Source of the DNA: Dysgonomonas hofstadii
GTDB lineage: Bacteria > Bacteroidota > Bacteroidia > Bacteroidales > Dysgonomonadaceae
Assembly: GCF_014196915.1 (NCBI RefSeq)
Contig: NZ_JACIEP010000002.1
Span: 186,001-250,000 of the forward strand
Length of the DNA: 64,000 nt
Direction of reading: 5' to 3'
Shown here piece by piece: positions 9,029 through 18,221 of this stretch. The notes beneath the pieces are model-generated. The model made no database searches. It was not told where the DNA came from and saw nothing but the letters and a program-made list of their open reading frames with translations. Within the stretch, counting starts at the first letter, position 1. Each line of letters begins with the position of its first letter. Both the position numbers and the translations under genes were made by a program.

Positions 9029-9640
9029 CTATTTTAATTCTGTAAACTTTTTCTCAATTTTCATTAACCATTTTTTACGCGTTTCCACTGAAACACTTTT
9101 AACCATATTAAGACTAATCCATTTACGATTAGGACATCCTATTTTCCAAAGCGTTCCTTTCAATAATGAATTTTTAATAGCATTTCCAAATATCAGCTTA
9201 TAAATAGTAGAAGGAGTATTCATGGTTGTAATGACTGTTACTCCCTTAAGTTTTTTTAGTCGAAAAATCATGCTTGTCGATTTTCCGTAATCGTAAGCGA
9301 TTCCAGGAAATATCACTTTGTCAACAAAGCCTTTAGTTAGTGCAGGCATTAATTCCCACCAAATAGGAAAAATAAACACAAGATGCTCCGCTTCTTCCAA
9401 CCTCTTTTTATACTCCGTAACTTGTGGATCAAGCATGGTATAAGCATCTTCGGCATTGTTTCTTGCTTTCGCAAAGGCAGCAAGATCCTTCCCTCTCATT
9501 ACAGGGTCAAAATTGTCCTTATCCAAATGAATTAAATCAATTTGGTGACTACCCTTTTCTAATCCTGATTGTACCGCTTCTAAAATAGCGTTGCAATAAC
9601 TCTTTTCATATGGATGATTAAATACGATTAAAGTTTTCAT
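9029..9640 (-). CDS. NAD(P)H oxidoreductase, flavodoxin-like fold (NQO1/KefF family)
   Basis: A 203-residue flavoprotein of the Flavodoxin_2 family: start MKTLIVFNHPYEKSYCNAI, the FMN/FAD-region motif FPIWWELMPALTKGF, and a usual length near 200. Such enzymes pass two electrons from NAD(P)H to quinones or other electrophiles in the cytosol. It is the last gene of an apparent operon with ferredoxin (10128-10349) and a DUF4405 membrane protein 15 bases upstream, which suggests a route from NAD(P)H to the membrane. The acceptor is unknown. Confidence 0.85.
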   Translation of the reverse strand: MKTLIVFNHPYEKSYCNAILEAVQSGLEKGSHQIDLIHLDKDNFDPVMRGKDLAAFAKARNNAEDAYTMLDPQVTEYKKRLEEAEHLVFIFPIWWELMPALTKGFVDKVIFPGIAYDYGKSTSMIFRLKKLKGVTVITTMNTPSTIYKLIFGNAIKNSLLKGTLWKIGCPNRKWISLNMVKSVSVETRKKWLMKIEKKFTELK

Positions 9641-9655
9641 ATATTTTGAATTTAA

Positions 9656-10123
9656 CTATTTCTTTTTTCTATTCCATCCCAATCCTTTCATCATCAATGA
9701 GAATCGGGTAATGATATGAATCAATACAAATACTATCATAACAAGACCAAGCCTGTAGTGCCATATCCCGGCAGAGGAATTTCCACCCTCAATAAAGAAA
9801 ACAAGAATAACTCCTGTAATTATCTCTATCAGAAACAATACAGATAGGATTGTTGTGATTTTACTTTTTTTACCGATACCATTTTTTATCAAACTCTTAT
9901 ACCATCCCCAATGTGCTTTTACATGAAGTCCACCAAATAAAAGTGATAAAATGGCTGTGATAACATGAAAATGTGTCCAATGCGTCCATGTATCATGTCC
10001 GCTAATGTGTCCTGCTACATGCAATTTTAACCCGCTGTATATTACGAGCGCAAACACAGGTATCAGGATTAAATCTACTATGAATATAGGCTTCCCTTTT
10101 ATGAGTGAAATTTTCCTCTTCAT
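9656..10123 (-). CDS. DUF4405 cytochrome-b-like membrane protein
   Basis: 155 residues from the ATG at 10123; a longer frame reaches 10246 but would overlap the ferredoxin, so the shorter start is preferred (4-base gap). Four hydrophobic helices are visible, with histidines placed as in heme-binding cytochrome b-type proteins (HWTHFHV, GGLHVKAHW, GIWHYRLG, LIHIITR). DUF4405 proteins are thought to bind heme and carry electrons in the inner membrane. Flanking ferredoxin and flavoprotein genes support an electron-transfer role. Biochemistry is inferred from fold and context. Confidence 0.72.
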   Translation of the reverse strand: MKRKISLIKGKPIFIVDLILIPVFALVIYSGLKLHVAGHISGHDTWTHWTHFHVITAILSLLFGGLHVKAHWGWYKSLIKNGIGKKSKITTILSVLFLIEIITGVILVFFIEGGNSSAGIWHYRLGLVMIVFVLIHIITRFSLMMKGLGWNRKKK

Positions 10124-10127
10124 ACTT

Positions 10128-10349
10128 TTATGTGTTAATTTTGGCAATTTTACGAATTGCATCACATTGGCATACTTTGACACATTTGTTGCAACCTGAA
10201 CAACTTTCAGTTTTTTTGAGTACAATATGTTTATGCCACAAAACAACCATTTTACTTAGAATTTGACTTGTGCAAACATCTATGCATTTCCAGCATGCAA
10301 TACACTTGCTGGTATCTAATTTTATGAATTTGGTTGATTTTGTTCTCAT
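10128..10349 (-). CDS. Small 2[4Fe-4S] ferredoxin
   Basis: A 73-residue protein with two complete cluster motifs, CIACWKCIDVC and CSGCNKCVKVC. Each is CxxCxxCxxxC; the proline usual after the last Cys is missing in both. It should shuttle low-potential electrons. It is followed after 4 bases by the DUF4405 gene and preceded after 79 bases by the AraC regulator, all on the minus strand. Confidence 0.85.
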   Translation of the reverse strand: MRTKSTKFIKLDTSKCIACWKCIDVCTSQILSKMVVLWHKHIVLKKTESCSGCNKCVKVCQCDAIRKIAKINT

Positions 10350-10428
10350 TCCGCATCTGTTTTATGTTAATGCAAAGGAATGAAATTGGCAGAAAAGCGG
10401 AAATAGACAAACAGAGGGGATGCTTGGA

Positions 10429-11274
10429 CTATTTAAGGTATTTTGCCCTAAACTGTGTCGGCGATAATAACGATGCTTTGGAAAACATACGGGTAAAGTA
10501 AGCCCAGTCTTCATACCCAAGTTCAAGAGCGATTTCTTTGACGCTCATGGTTGTATGAAACAACAAGCGTTTAGCCCGAACAATAATTTCGTTACGAATA
10601 CATTCTCTGACGGTTAGTCCTGTTGTTGTCTTAACCGCTTCATTTAGATATATGGGGGAAATATTTAACTTAGCCGCATACTGCGATGGACTTTTCAATG
10701 ACTGATAATTAGCAGATAACAGCGTCTTGAATTGAAAAGTAATAATAGTTGTGCGTTTATTAGCCTGAATGGGAAGACCTTTTTGATATACTTCCGCAAT
10801 TATCCCTATATAAGACGATAGCAAATCATGTAACACACCCAGACTAACCGATTGATTTTCAACAGAAAACCTTCGTTCCAAAATAGAAATACAATCCTGC
10901 AAGTCATCTATTGTGGATTCGTTCGGTTCTATTTGGCTTTTGGAAAGAGAGCTTCTCTCAAATATCTCCTTATACTTGTCTTTTACATGCGAACGGTCTA
11001 CAATTAATACCCATGCACTGGTATCTATGCTATGGTCTACTAAAAGATGTACTTGTCCAGGTAAGATATAATAGACTGTATTTTCTCTTAGTTCGTATTC
11101 TTTAAAATCTATCAGCAGTTTAGCATTGCCTTTTTCAATGAAAAAGAAAATGTAATAGTCATCTCGATGGGCATAGTCTATATTTAGATTATGCCCATCT
11201 TTTGACATATGCTTTAGTTTGGCTATTGCTCCATCAAATTTTTCCGATATTTTATGTATTGGAATTTTATTCAT
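10429..11274 (-). CDS. AraC family transcriptional regulator
   Basis: 281 residues: an N-terminal cupin-like sensor (about 20-130, with YYILPGQVH) and a C-terminal double helix-turn-helix (about 185-280) ending in the AraC signature GYEDWAYFTRMFSKASLLSPTQFR, split here by residue choice into GYEDWAYFTRMF and SPTQFR. It probably controls the ferredoxin/DUF4405/oxidoreductase genes that follow on the same strand. A TATCTTTG promoter element lies 21-28 bases upstream of its start. Confidence 0.88.
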   Translation of the reverse strand: MNKIPIHKISEKFDGAIAKLKHMSKDGHNLNIDYAHRDDYYIFFFIEKGNAKLLIDFKEYELRENTVYYILPGQVHLLVDHSIDTSAWVLIVDRSHVKDKYKEIFERSSLSKSQIEPNESTIDDLQDCISILERRFSVENQSVSLGVLHDLLSSYIGIIAEVYQKGLPIQANKRTTIITFQFKTLLSANYQSLKSPSQYAAKLNISPIYLNEAVKTTTGLTVRECIRNEIIVRAKRLLFHTTMSVKEIALELGYEDWAYFTRMFSKASLLSPTQFRAKYLK

Positions 11275-11294
11275 AAAACATATAAGATACAGTG

Positions 11295-11302
11295 CAAAGA
11301 TA
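11295..11302 (-). promoter_or_regulatory. Bacteroidetes -7 element for the AraC gene
   Basis: Minus-strand TATCTTTG matches TAnnTTTG. It lies 21 bases before the ATG at 11274. No clear -33 TTG was found at the expected spacing. Confidence 0.45.
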
Positions 11303-11341
11303 ACTTCATATTAATGAAGTTACTCTATTTTTTAGGATAAG

Positions 11342-11490
11342 TTATATTCTGTCGGTTATCTGCTTTTCCAAACTTTCCAATTTATGCGATAGTATTTCCA
11401 TGTCTTGGCTGATCTTTTCTTTTGTTATCTTAGCATAAATTGGGGTGATTTTAGTATTGGTATTCCCCATTATTGGGCTAACACAGTCGG
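11342..11490 (-). pseudogene. 3' remnant of a tyrosine recombinase gene
   Basis: Translation of the minus strand gives a frame ending at a stop at 11342 and containing PIMGNTNTKITPIYAKI followed by a charged helical tail. This matches the LGHTNIKTTQIYAKI box of Bacteroidetes integrases, with the catalytic His changed to Asn and the Tyr retained. Only about 45 codons match and no upstream domain remains. It suggests that the block 9029-11490 came in on a mobile element. The rest of the 336-base gap (11275-11610) holds a promoter and a terminator. Confidence 0.7.
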
Positions 11491-11562
11491 TTGTCCTCGT
11501 TTGTCCGCTTCTTGCTTTTTGTTCAGACTTTTATTTTAGAGAATAGTTAGTGCGCAAAAAAA

Positions 11563-11583
11563 GCATCCCACAAAATGGAATGC
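11563..11583 (-). terminator. Terminator of the SDR gene
   Basis: An 8-bp stem with one wobble pair (11563-11570 with 11576-11583), loop of 5, and a run of seven T on the minus strand (11556-11562). It begins 28 bases past the stop at 11611. Confidence 0.8.
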
Positions 11584-11610
11584 TCTATATGTTAATCATT
11601 TAACTACAAA

Positions 11611-12261
11611 TCAATAAGCTGCAGTAAAACGCTTACGTGAGAACTTATGATTTTCTATTTCGTCTATCACGGCAACGGCAAGGTCTTCGACCGACAAGGT
11701 CGATTCTCCGTCTTTACCAAATACCGGCTCGTCTGTTCCCAGCCTGTATTTGCCTGTCCTTCCGGTTTTTATACCCTGATGCATATTGATGGCCGGAGAG
11801 AACATAGTCCAATCCAATTCCGTCTCTTTCTTTAACACATCAAGGTAATCTCTTGCGGCAGTAGCTCCGGGTTTTATACTTTCGGGAAAATCGTCTCCAT
11901 CGACAATTTGTTTGCCATCAATATACAGGCTCCCGGCTCCCCCAATGACGACATAACGCTTAACGCCGGCTTCTTTTACCGCTTCCTGAATGATTTCCGA
12001 TCCTTTCATAAAATCATTATAAATATCAGGATTTGCCCAGCCTGCATTAAACGCGCTTAATACAACATCGTTACCTTTCAATACATTTGTTAACGCTTTG
12101 GCATCAGTCACATCTACGGCTACTGTTTTGGGATTTCCATCCTTCACTGGTATTCTTGCCGTATTACGCGCTATCGCCGTTACTTCATAATTCCTATGCA
12201 ATAATTCTTGTAATAGAGCCGAACCTACAAATCCTGTGGCTCCAATTAATGCTACTTTCAT
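11611..12261 (-). CDS. NAD(P)-dependent epimerase/NmrA-like SDR
   Basis: About 216 residues from the internal ATG at 12261, where the protein begins MKVALIGATGFVGSALL as in relatives; an upstream ATG at 12288 would add nine polar residues. The glycine-rich GATGFVG loop binds the dinucleotide. The sequence IGGAGSLYIDGKQ is typical of the 'NAD(P)H-binding protein' group related to BVR-B/NmrA. The substrate is unknown and no active-site YxxxK is evident. It stands alone with its own terminator. Confidence 0.8.
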   Translation of the reverse strand: MKVALIGATGFVGSALLQELLHRNYEVTAIARNTARIPVKDGNPKTVAVDVTDAKALTNVLKGNDVVLSAFNAGWANPDIYNDFMKGSEIIQEAVKEAGVKRYVVIGGAGSLYIDGKQIVDGDDFPESIKPGATAARDYLDVLKKETELDWTMFSPAINMHQGIKTGRTGKYRLGTDEPVFGKDGESTLSVEDLAVAVIDEIENHKFSRKRFTAAY

Positions 12262-12334
12262 ATTTTTTCTTTTTTGATGATTATTCATTCATAGTATATA
12301 TAACAACCAACAATAAGAAAAAGTTAAAAAACAA

Positions 12335-12961
12335 CTAAATCATCACATATACGATTTTCTTTGTCTTGAAATATTCCTCCTCAAAGAACATGGAAAGGTC
12401 ATCCGCCTCTGCTAATTTTTTGAAAGGCTTCATCTCACCCTCAAGGTTTCCTCCTTTCAGACAGATTACACCATTTGGCAGGGCATTGTGTTGTTCCGGA
12501 GAAATATTTTTGCGGACTATTTTTACCAGGTCGGGTAATGCCATTACGGCACGGCTGACTACAAAGTCGAACTTCTCCTTTATTTCTTCGGCGCGGCTAT
12601 GCTTGAATTGTATATTTTTTAGTCCTATTGCATCAGACACTTCCGTAGCAACCCTTACCTTTTTACCAATACTGTCAACTAACAGAAACTCACACTTCGG
12701 AAACATGATTGCCAATGGAACACCGGGAAAACCTCCTCCTGTACCCACGTCCATGATCTTAGTACCATCGGTGAATTTTATAAGCTTGACAATAGCCAGA
12801 GAATGCAATACATGATGGGTATACAGATTTTCAATATCCTTGCGGGATATGACATTTATTTTGGAATTCCAGTCGGCATACAAATCGTACAATGCACTGA
12901 ATTGTTCTTTCTGAGTATCGGATATATCCGGGAAATATTTAAGGATAACGTCTATATTCAT
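12335..12961 (-). CDS. rsmG: 16S rRNA (guanine527-N7)-methyltransferase
   Basis: RsmG (GidB) methylates G527 of 16S rRNA with S-adenosylmethionine. The 208 residues match the usual length. The SAM-binding motif DVGTGGGFPGVPLAI is present, along with the family segment FDFVVSRAVMALPDL. It starts 2 bases after the stop of the DUF3298 lipoprotein gene, so the two are probably transcribed together. Confidence 0.95.
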   Translation of the reverse strand: MNIDVILKYFPDISDTQKEQFSALYDLYADWNSKINVISRKDIENLYTHHVLHSLAIVKLIKFTDGTKIMDVGTGGGFPGVPLAIMFPKCEFLLVDSIGKKVRVATEVSDAIGLKNIQFKHSRAEEIKEKFDFVVSRAVMALPDLVKIVRKNISPEQHNALPNGVICLKGGNLEGEMKPFKKLAEADDLSMFFEEEYFKTKKIVYVMI

Positions 12962-12963
12962 TA

Positions 12964-13809
12964 TTATTTACCTGAAAGATGAGAAATCGGAGAATTGGCT
13001 TTCAATACAGATATCACTTCTTCGTAAGGTATAAATACACGTATCTCGCCCAACGTGAATGCAGCACATTCGCCCGGATTGAAAATATAGGTAATACCTT
13101 TCTTGTCTACATAAAAATTATCATTGGATGTAATATCTTCAATACCCCAATAGCCAAACTCCAGAAGATCATCAGCCTTCTTAACATTATTCTGAGCGAC
13201 TATCTTATCCACAATAGTAGAGTTAAGAACTTTCTTATAGTCTGCCACAAAAATATCCGGCTCACCAAGCCTGTTTCCGGTCTGAAGGTCAATCACGACA
13301 TTGCGATAAGCAGTGGAAGAATTAGCCCCTCCTTTATAGTCCATGGATGATATCTGATAGGACAGAATGCCCGACATGTCATATATTATTTTTGTATCCA
13401 GAGTCTTGTAATACGAGAAATAGTCTTCTGTATCTCCGGAATCTTCCCAATTAGGAAACTGTTCCTTTGCATCACGCTTATAATTCTCGATATAATCTGT
13501 CACATATTTCTGGACAGCTTCTGTTGGTGTCAGTTTCTCATATGCTTCGTCTTCCATCAAGGCAAAATTGAGCTCCCCCTGCATTTTGGCCAAGACTTCC
13601 GGAGCCTTATACTCCACCGGATAAATATATTTTATTTTCAGGGAACAGGATGGCTTTGTGGAATCATTATCAAGATGATATATCCTGGCCTCCGAAATCG
13701 AATCATATACAATTCCATTAGGTGTATCTACCTGTTTATCTGTCTTACAGGAAAAAAAAACCATAAAGACCAAAATAAAAAAACTGTGGGTAATAAATCT
13801 GACTTTCAT
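12964..13809 (-). CDS. DUF3298/RsiV-like lipoprotein
   Basis: 281 residues from the ATG at 13809, chosen because it gives a lipoprotein signal (lipobox FFSC, Cys21) and lies just downstream of a good -7 element. A frame extending to 13941 would put 44 implausible residues before the signal and start upstream of that promoter. A middle PdaC/DUF4163-like part and a C-terminal DUF3298 part (about 180-275, with FNPGECAAFTLGE) are recognisable. These domains occur in RsiV-type lysozyme-binding anti-sigma factors and many secreted proteins. The ligand here is unknown. Confidence 0.78.
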   Translation of the reverse strand: MKVRFITHSFFILVFMVFFSCKTDKQVDTPNGIVYDSISEARIYHLDNDSTKPSCSLKIKYIYPVEYKAPEVLAKMQGELNFALMEDEAYEKLTPTEAVQKYVTDYIENYKRDAKEQFPNWEDSGDTEDYFSYYKTLDTKIIYDMSGILSYQISSMDYKGGANSSTAYRNVVIDLQTGNRLGEPDIFVADYKKVLNSTIVDKIVAQNNVKKADDLLEFGYWGIEDITSNDNFYVDKKGITYIFNPGECAAFTLGEIRVFIPYEEVISVLKANSPISHLSGK

Positions 13810-13835
13810 ACAAATTGCCATTATCTTTATTGGTA

Positions 13836-13843
13836 CAAATATA
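13836..13843 (-). promoter_or_regulatory. -7 element for the DUF3298/rsmG unit
   Basis: Minus-strand TATATTTG matches TAnnTTTG, 26 bases before the ATG at 13809. It supports that start over the upstream one. Confidence 0.45.
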
Positions 13844-13927
13844 CGATAAAAAGAAAATATGCTATTTTTTCCTCTGAAATTTCTATAAAGAAAAACAGAT
13901 TTGAATTTCTGCTTACTATTTAAACAA

Positions 13928-13960
13928 CAGCTATCTCTCATAGTTCATGAAAGATAGCTG
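13928..13960 (-). terminator. Hairpin after the VWA gene
   Basis: A perfect 9-bp stem (13928-13936 with 13952-13960), lengthened inside by four more pairs. It lies between the VWA stop and the next minus-strand gene. The T-run is weak. Confidence 0.6.
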
Positions 13961-14098
13961 CAAATTTAAACAAAACGTATTTATAGATATTTTTTATTAA
14001 TATCAATCAGCAGTCAAAGAATTAAGAAAGATGAATGCTATTATCTGCTCAATTACCACTAAGTGGCTTAGATACTGACAACTACTCGATTATTTTAA

Positions 14099-15247
14099 CT
14101 ACTGATTCGAATTATTAGTATATCCTTTTTGATTTGCTAGTGCCAGAATCGATTCATTAATGGCTTTACCTAAGTCATCCGCAGAGGTGTCACCGCCCTC
14201 CTTCATCTTCTGTTCATCGATATACTCCTGGCGTTTCCTGGCCAGGTCATTGATCTCTTTCTGGATGGTAGCACGTTCGGCTTCTTTTTCTTTTACAAGC
14301 TTTTCGATTTCAGCCGTCGATTTATCCTGATACTCTCCCGGTAGTTCCGATTTTTTGATCCGGCTAAATACTGTCTTATCTTTCTTCGCCATGTCTACCA
14401 AATCCCACGAACTGTTATCATAGGCAGCCGCAGATTTGCTTACGGCACGTTCCGCCATATTAGATTTCGACATTTTCAGAGCATTAGCATCCTGTGCCAC
14501 CTGATTGGATTGAAAATAATACCTGTCACTACCATAGCCCACATAAGTAGAATTCAATCTTTCATTGCAACGGCTTATCCTGTCATCGTAAGGCGTATCA
14601 TAATAGCGGATTTTTGCATTATGATCTATATTGAAAAACCGCCCCTTCCCCCTGATTGCTCCGTCGCGCCACATTCCTCTGATGCCGGATTCACGATCAC
14701 CGCAATGAATGGTATGCACATATATATCTTTATCCAATGCACGGTCTATGGCCGACTTATACGAAACTCTCCCTTGTGTGAAAGGTTCATTGCCGGCAAT
14801 ATATATAAGTTTCATATCTGCGCTGTGATTTCCCCATTCCAGCTTGCTCACAGCCTGATCTATCACAGCCCCGCAATATTCCAGCCCTCCATAAGTAGTC
14901 AAAGAGAATAATTTTTCAGAGATCAAATCCAGATTGGTGGTCAGCGGTGCGACTTGCCGTATATAGCTGTCCCGCTCCTTCAATCTGTCGTTACCATATT
15001 CATATAAAGCGATCTCTATCTGAGGAATTTCTCCTTTATACCTCAATGTGGTGAGAGTATTCACTATATTCCACAGGCGCGACTTTGCCTGCTCTATCAA
15101 TCCGTCCATACTACTCGACGTATCCAGAAGTATGGCGACCTGAATTCTTGTACCCTTGTGTTGCTGATCATCTGTTTTGTTTGTATTTGCAAAAGCCATT
15201 GTTGCTAAAACAAATAACAATGAAGTTAATAGTGTAAGCTTTTTCAT
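14099..15247 (-). CDS. Exported von Willebrand factor A domain protein
   Basis: 382 residues with a signal peptide (about 1-20, ending AFAN). The VWA domain (about 34-230) has the metal-ion-dependent adhesion motif DTSSSMD near its start. The C-terminal 100 residues are a charged, probably coiled-coil stretch (KEKEAERATIQKE). VWA domains bind protein partners through a Mg2+ site. The protein should be periplasmic or outer-membrane associated; its partner is unknown. It is transcribed away from the two-component genes that follow. Confidence 0.82.
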   Translation of the reverse strand: MKKLTLLTSLLFVLATMAFANTNKTDDQQHKGTRIQVAILLDTSSSMDGLIEQAKSRLWNIVNTLTTLRYKGEIPQIEIALYEYGNDRLKERDSYIRQVAPLTTNLDLISEKLFSLTTYGGLEYCGAVIDQAVSKLEWGNHSADMKLIYIAGNEPFTQGRVSYKSAIDRALDKDIYVHTIHCGDRESGIRGMWRDGAIRGKGRFFNIDHNAKIRYYDTPYDDRISRCNERLNSTYVGYGSDRYYFQSNQVAQDANALKMSKSNMAERAVSKSAAAYDNSSWDLVDMAKKDKTVFSRIKKSELPGEYQDKSTAEIEKLVKEKEAERATIQKEINDLARKRQEYIDEQKMKEGGDTSADDLGKAINESILALANQKGYTNNSNQ

Positions 15248-15277
15248 AATTTATTGTATTTTTATTGGTTGCTAATT

Positions 15278-15285
15278 CAAATGTA
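15278..15285 (-). promoter_or_regulatory. -7 element for the VWA gene
   Basis: Minus-strand TACATTTG matches TAnnTTTG, 30 bases before the ATG at 15247. A CAAA (TTTG on the minus strand) lies at 15311-15314, slightly farther than the usual -33 spacing. Confidence 0.4.
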
Positions 15286-15405
15286 GAATGTTAAAAAACA
15301 ATATTCAGGGCAAAGTGGGTGAACTGCCATTTTGAATTGGTGAAATATGAAGGATAAATATTTTAAAAGTATTTACTTTACAAACTGAATGATAGGAAAC
15401 AATAT

Positions 15406-17220
15406 ATGCGCATAAAATATCTGTTTATATACTTAATAATTTTCGTTTCTCCGGTATGTCTGGCACAATCGGAAAACGATAGGAAAAAGGTAAGCAAACA
15501 GGAAACTGTAAAGGAAAGTCTGTTGCAAGTATCTGAATCTATCGAAAAAGGAGAATCGGATGAAACGATAGCCGCCAATTATGAAAAACTGGCCAAAGAC
15601 TTATCGGCACAGGGAGACTATGCCAGAGCCGAAGATTATCTGAACAGGGCAAAAAAACTATATGAAAAACTAAAGAATAAAGAAAAGATAGCCGAAATTG
15701 ACCGTGAACTGGGCAAAGTCCAGGAGGCTCAAAAGAAGTTTGAAGTTGCAGCGGTAAGTTTTCAAAGAGCAGCTTCGAATGCAGTAAGCCCGACGATGCA
15801 AAAAGCCAATTACGGCGATGCAAAAAGAGTTAGACTCCATGACAATCCGCAATCTCAAAAGCTTTATTTGGGCCAAAATGCAGACTTGTTCGCAAAAGCA
15901 AATAAAAAGGATGAGCTGGCTTTCAATTTCCAACAGCAGGCTGAAGTGAGCCGTAGCCTTAATGATCCGGATGCTGCTCTTGGTTTTTTGGATATGGCAT
16001 TAAAAGAAGTAAAAGATCAACCCGCCACATCATGGACAATAAAACAGGAAATTGCCGACACCTACCTAGCCAGCAATCAGCCGGGTAAAGCGATAGAAAT
16101 AAATAAAGACCTGTTGGCCGAAGCCCGCAAAGTTAATAATCCTGTTGCTGAAGTTAAGCAACTTCAAAACCTTTCGGCAACCTATCTGGAAGCAAATCAG
16201 CAAAAGGAAGCACTCAAAGTATTGCAGGAGGCCTATAATGTCGCCGTAGATAACGGACAGACCCTGAATGCTAAAAACAGCCTGGAATCTCTGGTAGAAC
16301 AATACACGAAAACGAAACAGCCACAGAAGGCACTGGAAGCTTATGCTGATTTTATGAACCGGCTCGAAAGTCTTGTGAAAGGAGACAGTACATTGATCGA
16401 CGACAAGTTCTTCCATGTACAGGAAGAGAAAATTGTACAACTGGAAAAAGAAAGAGCTTTAAAAGATGAATTGATTCTGAAACAGAATAAATTCAACTAT
16501 GTACTGATCGGTGTTATCATCCTTATCCTTATATTTCTCCTGTTTATAGGAAAAACGCTTTATTCGATAAAGAAAAAGAATAAGCGGATAGCCCTGCAAT
16601 CGCTGCGCCGTGAGATGAATCCGCATTTTATCTTCAATAGCCTGAACAGTGTGAATCAGTTTATTGCACAGAACAACGAACTGGAAGCAAATAAGTACCT
16701 GTCATCATATTCCAAGTTAATGCGTAATATTATGGAGAATTCCAATAAAGATTTTATTCCGTTATCTGTAGAAATAGATCAGATGAAGGAATACCTCGAT
16801 CTGGAGTATATGCGTTTCCATGATAAGTTTACCTACCAAATCGATGTAGACGGCTCTCTGGATGCCGATTCTATACTTATTCCCAATATGATTATACAGC
16901 CTCAACTGGAAAACGCTATCTGGCACGGGCTTCGTTATAAGGAAGAAATGGGATTGCTTACACTTACTTTCAGACCGGAAGACAATAAGCTATCTGTTAT
17001 AATAGAAGATGATGGTATAGGTATAAAAAAGAGTCAGGAGTTAAAAACACAACATCAAAGAAACCATAATTCGCGAGGGCTGAATAATACGCACGAGCGT
17101 ATCGATCTGCTCAATAGCCTCTACAATACCGAAATATCCATAGATATTAGAGAAAAGGAAGCTCCGCATTCGGGAGTGATTGTTACACTGCAACTTCCAT
17201 TAATAGTGAAAAACAAATGA
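15406..17220 (+). CDS. TPR-containing LytS-type sensor histidine kinase
   Basis: 604 residues. After a signal peptide (1-20) comes a periplasmic array of TPR-like repeats (about 40-330), a coiled coil, one membrane helix (about 365-388) and a His_kinase module with phospho-acceptor His407 in NPHFIFNSLN. A HATPase domain follows (LENAIWHGL, then the GxG box DDGIGI). It overlaps the response regulator by 4 bases (ATGA), so translation is coupled. The signal is unknown; TPR sensor domains in Bacteroidetes usually take protein or peptide ligands, which is inference. Confidence 0.9.
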   Translation: MRIKYLFIYLIIFVSPVCLAQSENDRKKVSKQETVKESLLQVSESIEKGESDETIAANYEKLAKDLSAQGDYARAEDYLNRAKKLYEKLKNKEKIAEIDRELGKVQEAQKKFEVAAVSFQRAASNAVSPTMQKANYGDAKRVRLHDNPQSQKLYLGQNADLFAKANKKDELAFNFQQQAEVSRSLNDPDAALGFLDMALKEVKDQPATSWTIKQEIADTYLASNQPGKAIEINKDLLAEARKVNNPVAEVKQLQNLSATYLEANQQKEALKVLQEAYNVAVDNGQTLNAKNSLESLVEQYTKTKQPQKALEAYADFMNRLESLVKGDSTLIDDKFFHVQEEKIVQLEKERALKDELILKQNKFNYVLIGVIILILIFLLFIGKTLYSIKKKNKRIALQSLRREMNPHFIFNSLNSVNQFIAQNNELEANKYLSSYSKLMRNIMENSNKDFIPLSVEIDQMKEYLDLEYMRFHDKFTYQIDVDGSLDADSILIPNMIIQPQLENAIWHGLRYKEEMGLLTLTFRPEDNKLSVIIEDDGIGIKKSQELKTQHQRNHNSRGLNNTHERIDLLNSLYNTEISIDIREKEAPHSGVIVTLQLPLIVKNK

Positions 17221-17975
17221 ATACCTTACAAAGAATAAAAAGCGTAATTGTAGAAGACGAATCGGCTGCCCGTGAAGCTCTGAAAAACTACCTTGCCAAA
17301 TACTGTCCGCAAATTGAATTGGTCGGCGAAGCCCACAATTGCAAAGAAGCGATTCCTCTTTTGCACGATCTGGAGCCTCAATTGGTATTCCTGGACGTGG
17401 AAATGCCGTTCGGTAATGCCTTTGATGTGCTCGAAGGATGCAAAGACCTGTATTTCGAAACAATCTTTGTAACAGCTTTTTCAGAATATTCCCTGCGCGC
17501 TCTCAATCAAAGCGCTGCATATTATTTGCTGAAACCTATCAGTATCGAAGAACTGATCCTGGCTGTCAATAAGGTACAACAGCACATTATCAACAAAGAA
17601 ATATTCAACAGGAACAAAATACTGGTAGAGAATTTCAGAGAACCCACCACTGAAAAACAACAGGTCATACTCCCTACTCTCGAAGGCTTTGAGGTAGTAA
17701 AGATGGAAGATATAATCCGCCTGCAAGGAAACGGCAACTTCACCGATATATACCTCCGTGATAAAAGTAAAAAAATGGTCTGCCGATTTTTGAAACACTT
17801 CAGCGAGATACTCCCCTATCCCTTCATCAGGGTACATAAATCGCATATTATAAATACCAACTACGTAAAATCATACCATAAAAATTCAGGAGGATACCTC
17901 ACTCTGGAAGACGGAACCGAAATAGAAATATCGCTGAGCTACAAGGAAGAATTTCTTCGCATATTCAAAGGATAG
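17217..17975 (+). CDS. LytTR family response regulator
   Basis: 252 residues: a receiver domain (about 8-120) with phospho-acceptor Asp60 in LVFLDVEMP, and a C-terminal LytTR DNA-binding domain (about 150-250) with FIRVHKSHIINTNYV. It is the partner of the overlapping histidine kinase. Such pairs often control envelope or secretion genes; the nearest downstream gene, an ABC exporter, lies 246 bases away beyond a terminator. Confidence 0.93.
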   Translation: MNTLQRIKSVIVEDESAAREALKNYLAKYCPQIELVGEAHNCKEAIPLLHDLEPQLVFLDVEMPFGNAFDVLEGCKDLYFETIFVTAFSEYSLRALNQSAAYYLLKPISIEELILAVNKVQQHIINKEIFNRNKILVENFREPTTEKQQVILPTLEGFEVVKMEDIIRLQGNGNFTDIYLRDKSKKMVCRFLKHFSEILPYPFIRVHKSHIINTNYVKSYHKNSGGYLTLEDGTEIEISLSYKEEFLRIFKG

Positions 17976-18082
17976 ATATCTGTATACTTATTAAAAATCA
18001 AGAAAATATCCTTAACAACTTCATTAAATAAAGAAAGGTATTTATAAAAAGAAGAATTATGGCTAACTTGCAGCCGTTTTTG

Positions 18083-18106
18083 GCATAACTCCCGCAAGAG
18101 CTATGC
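18083..18106 (+). terminator. Terminator of the two-component operon
   Basis: A 9-bp stem with one mismatch (18083-18091 with 18098-18106), loop CCGCAA, followed by TTTT. A smaller stem GGTC-GCA-GACC follows at 18113-18122. Confidence 0.6.
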
Positions 18107-18221
18107 TTTTAAGGTCGCAGACCTATTTATTGTCCATCCACGTATAACATCTATTTATTTGTTATAACTGAAAAATGCGACATTAAATCAAATCTTTTAC
18201 TCATTTACTAAATACTCTTAG

